Of a stretch of 34,377 bases of DNA, positions 26,604 to 34,377 are shown piece by piece. The stretch spans positions 1-34,377 of the forward strand of contig CABYJR010000005.1 of the NCBI GenBank assembly GCA_902519445.1, written 5' to 3'. Under the pieces are notes generated by a model that made no database searches, was not told where the DNA came from, and saw nothing but the letters and a program-made list of their open reading frames with translations. The stretch is from an uncultured Pelagibacteraceae bacterium (GTDB lineage: Bacteria > Pseudomonadota > Alphaproteobacteria > Pelagibacterales > Pelagibacteraceae). Both the position numbers and the translations under genes were made by a program. Each line of letters opens with the position of its first letter. Position 1 is the first letter of the stretch.

Positions 26604-27764
26604 TTATTTTGTAGCCTCTACTATTTTTTTTGCAGCATCAGATAAATTGTTTGCTGATATAATTTTTAAATTTGATTTTTCTAAGATTTCTTTACCCAAT
26701 TTTGCATTTGTGCCTGATAACCTAACAACCAGGGGTACTGACAAATTAATTTCTTTTGCTGCATCAACTACACCTTGGGCAAGAACATCACACCTCATAA
26801 TTCCACCAAAGATATTGATTAAAATTCCTTTTACATTTTTATCTGACAGTATAATTTTAAATGCTGCTGATACTTTTTCCTTTGAAGCTCCGCCACCCAC
26901 ATCAAGAAAATTGGCAGGTTCAGACCCATATAATTTAATAATATCTAAAGTTGCCATAGCTAATCCCGCTCCATTCACCATGCAACCAATTGTTCCGTCT
27001 AATTTAATATAAGATAAATCATACTTGCTAGCTTCTAATTCTATTGGGTCTATTTCATTTGGATCTTTTAATAATAAAATATCTTCATGACGGTATAGTG
27101 CGTTATCATCAAAATTAATCTTAGCATCTAAACATATTAGTTCTTCTTTATTGGTTAAAACTAGTGGATTTATCTCAATTAAACTTGCATCTTTCTCAAT
27201 TAAAATTTTGTGAATTGCTTTAATAAGATTAAAAGCTTTGCTCTTTAATTTTTCTGGCAAATTAAATGGTTTTACTATCTTATTAATTTCTGAATCTTCA
27301 ATTAATTTAGAAAAATTTAACTTAACTGTAGTAATTTTCTCAGGATTTTTTTTTGCAACTTTTTCAATATCAACCCCACCTTCGAAACTGCTGATAAAGG
27401 CAATTTTTGAACTAGATCTATCAACCAAACAAGATAAGTAAAATTCTTTGTTTATTTCACAGGTTTCTTCAATATATATTCTTTTAACTTTTTTCCCAGC
27501 TGGACCGGTTTGATGGGTAACAAGCGTTTTTCCAAGCATATTTTTCGCTTCTTCATTTAGTTCGTTAAAATTTTTTATTATTTTAATTCCACCAGCCTTA
27601 CCCCTCCCTCCAGCATGAATTTGGGCTTTTAAAATAAAATTAGCAGAATTTAATTTTTTGATTTTTTTAGTTACTTCAGAAAGATCATAAATTACAACAC
27701 CATTTAAAATGGGTATACCAAATCTTTTTAGTATTTCTTTAGCTTGGTGTTCGTGAATATTCAT
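26604..27764 (-). CDS. sucC: Succinate-CoA ligase, beta subunit
   Basis: [59 protein letters not shown]. Confidence 0.97.
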   Translation of the reverse strand: MNIHEHQAKEILKRFGIPILNGVVIYDLSEVTKKIKKLNSANFILKAQIHAGGRGKAGGIKIIKNFNELNEEAKNMLGKTLVTHQTGPAGKKVKRIYIEETCEINKEFYLSCLVDRSSSKIAFISSFEGGVDIEKVAKKNPEKITTVKLNFSKLIEDSEINKIVKPFNLPEKLKSKAFNLIKAIHKILIEKDASLIEINPLVLTNKEELICLDAKINFDDNALYRHEDILLLKDPNEIDPIELEASKYDLSYIKLDGTIGCMVNGAGLAMATLDIIKLYGSEPANFLDVGGGASKEKVSAAFKIILSDKNVKGILINIFGGIMRCDVLAQGVVDAAKEINLSVPLVVRLSGTNAKLGKEILEKSNLKIISANNLSDAAKKIVEATK

Positions 27765-27769
27765 AAATT

Positions 27770-29329
27770 TTAGTCATTAATTTCTTTACAATTTTTTATT
27801 TCATAGCTTGTTAATATTTTGTTTATTTTATTCTCTTGAAAACATTCATTATCAACATAGTCATATAAATTTGATGATTGTACAGGATGCACTATATAAA
27901 CAACTTTTATATTATTATTTTTTAATGAATTTATTATTAGTTTCTTATAACTCGTAAAATACTCGCTATTAACTTGAGGATAATCGGTTCCATCAAATAT
28001 ATGCCATCTCGTAGTGGAGAAAGTTTTGTTCTCTAAAATAGCAGAGAAAAAAGAGTAATTTGTCATAATCATTTTATTTCTATTGTCATTTTTAAAGTAA
28101 TTTTTCATTTCGTTAATTAAATTTATTTCTTGGTTAGGATTTTCGCTATATTCTGGACTAATCCATTTTAACCCTGAAAGTTTTTTATCTATTTGGTCAG
28201 CATTAACTGCTAGGTTCAAATCCGAGTAGGTTAACTCATGAAACTTTCTGTTTTCATTAAATCTAAGGTGATACTTGGTCGTGAGCCCCAAACAAAATAA
28301 TATAAGTACCACAGATATAATTAATTTATTTGAATTAATACTTATATGCGAAAATGCAATTAAAATTGGAATTAAAAAAAATATAAAAGTTTGATTTCTT
28401 GTAAGCAGTTGATGAAAAATCAATGAAAATGTTAATAAAACTAAAATTATGAAATAAAAAAAATCTTTACTTTTAAAATATTTTTTTTCTGAGAATAAAT
28501 TTTTAATATTAATATAAGCCAAAGGTAGTAATGATATGTAGATGAATTTAAAATGTGCAACTAAATTACTAAAATCAAGTCCTAGATTGCTAAATCTTTT
28601 GTTTCCTATTGTTTGTGGATACAAAATATATTGTTCTAAAAAAGAAGATAAGCTAATTCCCTGAAATTTTCCAAAAATTATTACAAATAATATTGTAAAA
28701 ATAAAGCTCAAAAATGAATAAAAAATCCATTTAAATTTTTTTAGAGATATAGAATAATAAATCAGAATTATAATTGCTGATATTATTACATATGTTGCGG
28801 GAACTTGTTTTGACAAAAATGCAAAAATAAAAGCAATAGGTAATAAAATCCAATAATAAATTTTATTGTTTTTAATTGCTAATATTAAAAAATAAATACC
28901 TATTAACGAAAAAAAAGCTGAATGGTGATCTACAAAAGGAGTGCCGCTAGAAGGATAAGCAAGTATAGAAAAAAACAAAGAATAAATAAAACTATAGATA
29001 GTATTTAGATTGAAATTTCTTAAAACTATATAAGTTATAATAGCTAAAATCGCATTAATAATTGAAGCGTGTAATATATAAATTTGCCAATTAACTCCGA
29101 ACAAATAAAAAAAGAGTGCTTGAAAATAATCTACAAATGGTCCAGAAACAATCCAGTAATCTTTAAAGGGATGCTCATTTAATAGAATTCTATATCCTGT
29201 ATCAAAATGAGAAAAACTATCAACGGGAAAAACTCCTATATTCCCATAGTATTGATTTATTAAAATAGAAAAAAGAAAAAGCGCAACAAATATAAAAAAC
29301 TTATTATTAAACAATATGATATTTTTCAT
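27770..29329 (-). CDS. Polytopic membrane protein, GT39/ArnT-like glycosyltransferase candidate
   Basis: 519 aa, many TM segments; first extracytoplasmic loop PVDSFSHFDTGYRILLNEHPFKDYWIVSGPFVDYFQALFFYLFG resembles acidic-residue loops of dolichyl/undecaprenyl-phosphate sugar-dependent transferases; soluble C-terminal tail. Confidence 0.5.
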   Translation of the reverse strand: MKNIILFNNKFFIFVALFLFSILINQYYGNIGVFPVDSFSHFDTGYRILLNEHPFKDYWIVSGPFVDYFQALFFYLFGVNWQIYILHASIINAILAIITYIVLRNFNLNTIYSFIYSLFFSILAYPSSGTPFVDHHSAFFSLIGIYFLILAIKNNKIYYWILLPIAFIFAFLSKQVPATYVIISAIIILIYYSISLKKFKWIFYSFLSFIFTILFVIIFGKFQGISLSSFLEQYILYPQTIGNKRFSNLGLDFSNLVAHFKFIYISLLPLAYINIKNLFSEKKYFKSKDFFYFIILVLLTFSLIFHQLLTRNQTFIFFLIPILIAFSHISINSNKLIISVVLILFCLGLTTKYHLRFNENRKFHELTYSDLNLAVNADQIDKKLSGLKWISPEYSENPNQEINLINEMKNYFKNDNRNKMIMTNYSFFSAILENKTFSTTRWHIFDGTDYPQVNSEYFTSYKKLIINSLKNNNIKVVYIVHPVQSSNLYDYVDNECFQENKINKILTSYEIKNCKEIND

Positions 29330-29349
29330 TATTGGGTTCTTTTAAATAT

Positions 29350-30291
29350 TTATAAATTTTTATCGATATTTTTTGCTGCTTGATATAAATCTTTTACTGC
29401 TTTTATTGATAAATTAAATTGTTCTTTTTCTTCACTTGATAAATCAATTTCTACAACTTTTTCAACACCGTTTTTTCCTATTATTACAGGAACTCCTGCA
29501 TATAAATGCTTTACTCCATACTCTCCATTAAGATAAGCAGCACAGGGCAATATTTTTCTTAGATCTTTTAGATATGATTCTGCCATTTCAACTCCTGAAG
29601 CTGCTGGTGCATAAAATGCTGAACCTTTTTGAAGAAATTTAATAATTTCTGCTCCACCTTTTCTTGTTCTCTCAATTATTAATTCTAGTTTATCTTTTTT
29701 TATAAAATCAGATAAAGAATTTCCATTAACAGTGGTATGATTTGGCATAGGAACCATTGTATCGCCATGACCGCCTAGTACTAAAGTTTCTATATTCTTA
29801 ACTGGAACTTTAAGTTCTTGAGAAAGAAAATATTTAAATCTTGATGAGTCCAAAATTCCAGCCATTCCAACAACTTTGTTAGTGGGCAATCCAGAATACT
29901 TTTGAAGCGCCATAACCATTATATCTAGTGGGTTTGTAATACAAATTACAAAAGCATTTGGAGATGTCTTTTTTATTTCTTGCCCGACTTGCTTTATAAT
30001 TTTTAAATTTGTTTCAAGCAAATCATCTCTTGTCATGCCCGGCTTTCTTGGAACGCCTGCGGTAATAATTATTACATCAGAATTTTCTGTATCTTTATAA
30101 CTGTTAGTTCCAATTAAATTTATGTTAAATCCATCAACTGAAGTTGATTGGGCTATATCTAATGCTTTTCCCTTTGCTAGGCTCTCCGCAACATCAAAAA
30201 GTACTACATCGCCAAGTTCTTTAATACTAATAAGATGCGCTAATGTGCCTCCAATTTGACCTGCTCCTATTAATGTAATTTTTTTTTTCAT
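29350..30291 (-). CDS. mdh: Malate dehydrogenase (LDH-like type)
   Basis: [60 protein letters not shown]. Confidence 0.96.
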   Translation of the reverse strand: MKKKITLIGAGQIGGTLAHLISIKELGDVVLFDVAESLAKGKALDIAQSTSVDGFNINLIGTNSYKDTENSDVIIITAGVPRKPGMTRDDLLETNLKIIKQVGQEIKKTSPNAFVICITNPLDIMVMALQKYSGLPTNKVVGMAGILDSSRFKYFLSQELKVPVKNIETLVLGGHGDTMVPMPNHTTVNGNSLSDFIKKDKLELIIERTRKGGAEIIKFLQKGSAFYAPAASGVEMAESYLKDLRKILPCAAYLNGEYGVKHLYAGVPVIIGKNGVEKVVEIDLSSEEKEQFNLSIKAVKDLYQAAKNIDKNL

Positions 30292-30298
30292 TTATAAT

Positions 30299-31792
30299 TT
30301 ATTTCATTATTGGCATTACAAATTCTGGGTCTGATCTTATACCTGAAGGCCATTTAGAAGTAATAGTTTTTAATTTTGTATAAAATCTTACACCTTCTGG
30401 TCCATGCATGTGCTGATCGCCAAATAAAGATCTTTTCCAACCACCAAATGAATGGTACGCAACAGGTACTGGTATAGGAATATTAATTCCAACCATTCCA
30501 ATTTTAATTTTGCTTGCAAAAGTTCTTCCAACATCTCCGTCTCGAGTGTATATGCTTGTTCCATTTCCAAATTCATGTTCGTTTACTAAATTAACGGCCG
30601 ATTCAAAATCTTTAACCCTAACTATTGAAAGAACTGGTCCAAAAATTTCTTCTTTGTAAATTTTCATTTTTTTATCAACATTATCGAAAAGACAACCTCC
30701 AATATAGAAACCTTTTTCATAACCCTGTAATTTTATATTTCTTCCATCAACAACAAGATTTGCTCCTTCTTTAACTCCTAAATCTACATACCCTTTAACT
30801 TTTTCTAAATGTTCTTTTGTAACCAATGGTCCCATTTCTGAATTTTTATCTAGACCAGGACCAACTTTTAATGATTGAACTTTTTTTGAAAGTTTACTAA
30901 CAAGTTGATCTCCCACTTTACCAACAGCTACAGCAACCGATTGCGCCATGCATCTTTCTCCAGCTGAACCATAAGCAGCCCCCATTAAACCATTTACAGC
31001 TTGGTCTAGATCACAATCTGGCATAACTACGCAATGATTTTTTGCTCCACCTAAAGCCTGAACTCTTTTTTCATTTTTTGCAGCATTTTCATAAATATAT
31101 TTTGCAATTGGAGTCGAGCCAACAAAGCTTATGGCAACTACATCTTTATTTGTTAGCAAAGCATCTACTGCTTCCTTGTCCCCATTAACAACATTAAAAA
31201 CTCCATCGGGCAATCCTGCCTGTTTAAATAATTCTGCCAATTTAATCGAACATGATGGGTCTTTTTCGCTAGGTTTTAAAACAAATGTATTTCCGCATGC
31301 TATGGCCATTGGAAACATCCACATTGGAACCATTGCAGGAAAATTAAAAGGCGTAATGCCAGCACAAACTCCTAATGGTTGTCTAATTGACCAACTATCT
31401 ACATCAGTTCCAACATTCTCTGAAAATTCTCCTTTAAGAAGATGGGGTATGCCACAAGCAAACTCTACTACTTCTAATCCTCTGGTTAATGAACCCTTGG
31501 CGTCTTCATAAACTTTTCCATGCTCAGAAACTATAAGTTTAGTTATTTCATCTGAATTTTTTTCTATTAACTCTTTAAATTTAAATATTATTCTTGCTCT
31601 TTGTGCCGGCGGCTTTCTAGACCAATCTAGAAAAGCTTTTTTTGCTTTTTCTACAGCTAAATCTATATCAGCCTTGGAAGCTAAATTAACTTCAGCCGTT
31701 TGTTCACCAGTAGCTGGATTAAATACTTTGGATTTTTTCCTAGAAGATCCCTTAGTTATTTTGCCATCTATAAAATGTTCAATTGAATTCAT
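30299..31792 (-). CDS. mmsA: CoA-acylating methylmalonate-semialdehyde dehydrogenase
   Basis: FIDGKITKGSS...VFNPATGEQTAEV, WMFPMAIACGNTFVLKPSEKDPS, GGAKNHCVVMPDCDLDQA, GSAGERCMAQSVAVAVG, FGGWKRSLFGD. Confidence 0.93.
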   Translation of the reverse strand: MNSIEHFIDGKITKGSSRKKSKVFNPATGEQTAEVNLASKADIDLAVEKAKKAFLDWSRKPPAQRARIIFKFKELIEKNSDEITKLIVSEHGKVYEDAKGSLTRGLEVVEFACGIPHLLKGEFSENVGTDVDSWSIRQPLGVCAGITPFNFPAMVPMWMFPMAIACGNTFVLKPSEKDPSCSIKLAELFKQAGLPDGVFNVVNGDKEAVDALLTNKDVVAISFVGSTPIAKYIYENAAKNEKRVQALGGAKNHCVVMPDCDLDQAVNGLMGAAYGSAGERCMAQSVAVAVGKVGDQLVSKLSKKVQSLKVGPGLDKNSEMGPLVTKEHLEKVKGYVDLGVKEGANLVVDGRNIKLQGYEKGFYIGGCLFDNVDKKMKIYKEEIFGPVLSIVRVKDFESAVNLVNEHEFGNGTSIYTRDGDVGRTFASKIKIGMVGINIPIPVPVAYHSFGGWKRSLFGDQHMHGPEGVRFYTKLKTITSKWPSGIRSDPEFVMPIMK

Positions 31793-31820
31793 TTCTGCCT
31801 AAAATGATTTAATTAAGCTT

Positions 31821-32597
31821 CTAGCTTGTTGCAAGCATTTTTTTAATTGAACCTATTGCTCTTGCGGGATTCAAGCCTTTTGGGCAAGAACTGGTACAAT
31901 TCATTATGGTATGACACCTATATAATTTAAGTTTATCAGCTACCATTTTTAACCTTTCTTTTTTTTCATCATCTCTACTATCTGATATCCAACGATACGC
32001 TTGAAGTAAAACTGCGGGTCCCAGATAACTCTCCCCATTCCACCAATAACTCGGGCAAGAAGTTGAGCAGCAAGCACACATAATACACTCGTACAAGCCA
32101 TCAAGCTTTTCTCTATTTTCCTTAGATTGATTAATTTCATTTTTTTCAGATTTAGCTTTTTTTATTTTTAACCAAGGTTCTATTGATTCATATTGTTTAT
32201 ATAATGTGCTTAAATCTGGCACTAAATCTTTCACGACCTTTAAATGCGGAAGAGGAAAAATACGTAAATCTCCCTTTATATCTTTATGTGACTTCATGCA
32301 GGATAGTGTATTTTGGCCATCAACGTTCATAGCACAGGATCCACATACTCCATGGGCGCATGATTTTCTAAATGTCAAAGATGAGTCTATCTCGTTTTTT
32401 ATTTTATTTAGAATATCCAATACTTTATTTCCACATGTATTTAAATCTACCTCAAAGGTATCTTCTCTAGGATTTTCATTTTTTTCAGGATTCCATCTGT
32501 ATATGTGAACTATTTTTATATTTAAAGATCCTGTTTTATCTTTGAAGTATTGTCCTTTTAAAATTTTAGAATTTTTTGGAAGATTAAATTGTACCAT
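31821..32597 (-). CDS. sdhB: Succinate dehydrogenase iron-sulfur subunit
   Basis: [68 protein letters not shown]. Confidence 0.97.
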   Translation of the reverse strand: MVQFNLPKNSKILKGQYFKDKTGSLNIKIVHIYRWNPEKNENPREDTFEVDLNTCGNKVLDILNKIKNEIDSSLTFRKSCAHGVCGSCAMNVDGQNTLSCMKSHKDIKGDLRIFPLPHLKVVKDLVPDLSTLYKQYESIEPWLKIKKAKSEKNEINQSKENREKLDGLYECIMCACCSTSCPSYWWNGESYLGPAVLLQAYRWISDSRDDEKKERLKMVADKLKLYRCHTIMNCTSSCPKGLNPARAIGSIKKMLATS

Positions 32598-34372
32598 TAA
32601 TAAACTCTTTCTTTTGGTGGAAAAGTTTGAACATCATTTGTCAACGTTGATAAATTAACTTTGCGATAATTAATTTTAACTTCTTTTCCATTATGCCAGC
32701 TTAAAGTATGTTTCATATAATTTTCATCATCTCTTTTTGGAAAATCCTCTCTAGCGTGTGCACCTCGACTTTCCTTTCTATGATATGCAGATTCCATAGT
32801 TGTTATGGCTTGACGGATAAGATTATCAAATTCTAGCGTTTCCATTAAATCCGTATTAAAAATTAATGATTTATCTTTAATTGATATAGATTCCATCCCC
32901 TCAAAAGGTTTTTTAATTTCATCAATTCCCTGCTTTAAAGTTTTTTCAGTTCTAAATACAGCACATTTTGATTGCATTGTTTTTTGCATTGACAATCTAA
33001 GTTCTGAAGTTTTATTTGAACCATTTCCGTTTCTTAATTTATCAAATCTATCAAGAGACTTGTCGGTTTCGTTTTGTGAAATTTTTTCGTGTGGTGAATT
33101 TGGTTTTACCAGTTCAATAGCCCTCTTAGCTGCTGCTTTTCCAAAAACTACCAGGTCTATCAACGAATTTGAACCTAATCTGTTTGCTCCATGCACTGAA
33201 ACACAAGCTGCCTCTCCTATGGCCATTAATCCTGAAACAGTTTTATCATTACCATTTGATGTTATAACTTCCGCTTTATAGTTCGCGGGTATACCTCCCA
33301 TATTATAGTGAACCGTTGGAACAACTGGAATTGGATCCTTAGTAACATCTCGATGTACAAAAGTTTCCACGGATTCGGATATGCCTGGTAGACGACTTTC
33401 TATAATTTTTCTATCTATATGGTTAATATGCAAATGAATATGATCTTTATTTTTTCCTATTCCTCTTCCCTCGTTAATCTCTATTGCCATTGATCTGCTA
33501 ACCACATCTCTAGAGGCAAGATCTTTAGCTTTGGGTGCATACTTTTCCATGAAGCGCTCACCTTTAGAATTTACTAAATAACCACCTTCTCCCCTAACTG
33601 CTTCAGAAATTAAACATCCAATTCCATAAAGTCCCGTAGGATGAAATTGAACAAATTCCATGTCTTGCAATGGCAAGCCGGCTCTTAAGGCCATTCCGTT
33701 GCCGTCTCCAGTACAAGTATGTGCCGCTGTAGCTGAATAATAAATTTTACCATAACCTCCTGTAGCTAAAATTGTAATATGTGATCTAAATCGATGAATA
33801 GTTCCATCATTTAAATTCCAGGCTAACACACCTTTGCACTCTCCATTTTTCATTAATAAATCTAAAGCGAAATATTCGATGAAAAATTCTGTCTTATGTT
33901 TAAGTGCCTGCCCATATAATGTATGTAAAATTGCATGACCTGTTCTATCTGCAGCAGCACAAGTTCTTTGTACTGGTTCATTTCCATAATTTTTTGTCAT
34001 GCCTCCAAATGCCCGCTGGTATATTTTGCCGTCCTTAGTTCTACTAAAGGGAACGCCATAATGCTCTAGTTCTATAACTGCTTCAGGCGCCTCTTTACAT
34101 AAATATTCTATACAATCTTGATCTCCTAGCCAATCTGATCCCTTAACCGTATCATACATATGCCAACGCCAATCATCTTCACCAGCATTTCCTAAAGCGG
34201 CTGAAATTCCACCTTGGGCTGCAGCTGTATGACTTCTAGTTGGAAACACTTTTGATATGCAGGCAGTTTTTAAACCAGATTCGCTTAATCCAACAGCTGC
34301 TCGCAAACCTGACCCTCCAGCACCTACAACCAGAACATCGTATTCGTGATCAATTATATTATATGCACTCAT
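32597..34372 (-). CDS. sdhA: Succinate dehydrogenase flavoprotein subunit
   Basis: 591 aa; [18 protein letters not shown] (FAD-linked His), [56 protein letters not shown]. Confidence 0.98.
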   Translation of the reverse strand: MSAYNIIDHEYDVLVVGAGGSGLRAAVGLSESGLKTACISKVFPTRSHTAAAQGGISAALGNAGEDDWRWHMYDTVKGSDWLGDQDCIEYLCKEAPEAVIELEHYGVPFSRTKDGKIYQRAFGGMTKNYGNEPVQRTCAAADRTGHAILHTLYGQALKHKTEFFIEYFALDLLMKNGECKGVLAWNLNDGTIHRFRSHITILATGGYGKIYYSATAAHTCTGDGNGMALRAGLPLQDMEFVQFHPTGLYGIGCLISEAVRGEGGYLVNSKGERFMEKYAPKAKDLASRDVVSRSMAIEINEGRGIGKNKDHIHLHINHIDRKIIESRLPGISESVETFVHRDVTKDPIPVVPTVHYNMGGIPANYKAEVITSNGNDKTVSGLMAIGEAACVSVHGANRLGSNSLIDLVVFGKAAAKRAIELVKPNSPHEKISQNETDKSLDRFDKLRNGNGSNKTSELRLSMQKTMQSKCAVFRTEKTLKQGIDEIKKPFEGMESISIKDKSLIFNTDLMETLEFDNLIRQAITTMESAYHRKESRGAHAREDFPKRDDENYMKHTLSWHNGKEVKINYRKVNLSTLTNDVQTFPPKERVY

Positions 34373-34377
34373 TAAAT

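Noticed and set aside
25740-27441. Antisense ORFs within sucD and sucC (116, 121, 67 aa)
   Set aside because: Shadows of well-conserved succinyl-CoA ligase genes.
31131-31511. 126-aa ORF antisense to mmsA
   Set aside because: Fully contained in a conserved dehydrogenase CDS; no recognisable motif.
31949-32140. 63-aa ORF overlapping sdhB in another frame (and similar ones at 30388-30576, 32206-32508, 33060-33281)
   Set aside because: Out-of-frame or antisense shadows of sdhB, mmsA and sdhA.
1-34377. CRISPR arrays, tRNA/rRNA genes, IS elements, phage or toxin-antitoxin modules
   Set aside because: No regularly spaced repeats, tRNA-like cloverleaf/CCA sequences, transposase/integrase motifs or TA-like gene pairs seen by eye; intergenic space is minimal.

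Overview
AT-rich, very gene-dense window whose gene content and style resemble a streamlined SAR11/Pelagibacter-like alphaproteobacterium (taxonomy is inferred from composition and gene content, not searched). Main blocks from left to right: (1) the 3' part of an oligopeptidase B-like S9 peptidase, then a small heat-shock protein (Hsp20) behind a near-consensus sigma32-type promoter. (2) A purine salvage and oxidation cluster: AzgA-type permease, xanthine/guanine-type phosphoribosyltransferase, DUF1330 protein, and a translationally coupled minus-strand operon hiuH-xdhA-xdhB-guaD-puuD, divergent from uraD. Together these predict guanine/xanthine -> urate -> allantoin. The PuuD urate oxidase has no C-terminal cytochrome c domain. 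(3) An AlkA-like glycosylase and a DMT transporter. (4) A compact plus-strand operon msrA - sulfurtransferase - RND adaptor - RND pump, in which the adaptor appears to lack the alpha-helical hairpin. (5) A minus-strand group: VanZ-like, DUF1476 (F1-ATPase zeta inhibitor family), thermonuclease and SLT-like lipoprotein. (6) gpmA. (7) A ~15 kb co-directional TCA super-operon: sdhA-sdhB-mmsA-mdh-[GT39/ArnT-like membrane protein]-sucC-sucD-sucA-sucB-lpdA-nucleotidyltransferase. I saw no rRNA, tRNA, CRISPR, transposase or phage signatures. The best leads are the cytochrome-less PuuD pathway and the hairpin-less RND adaptor coupled to sulfur/methionine repair enzymes.
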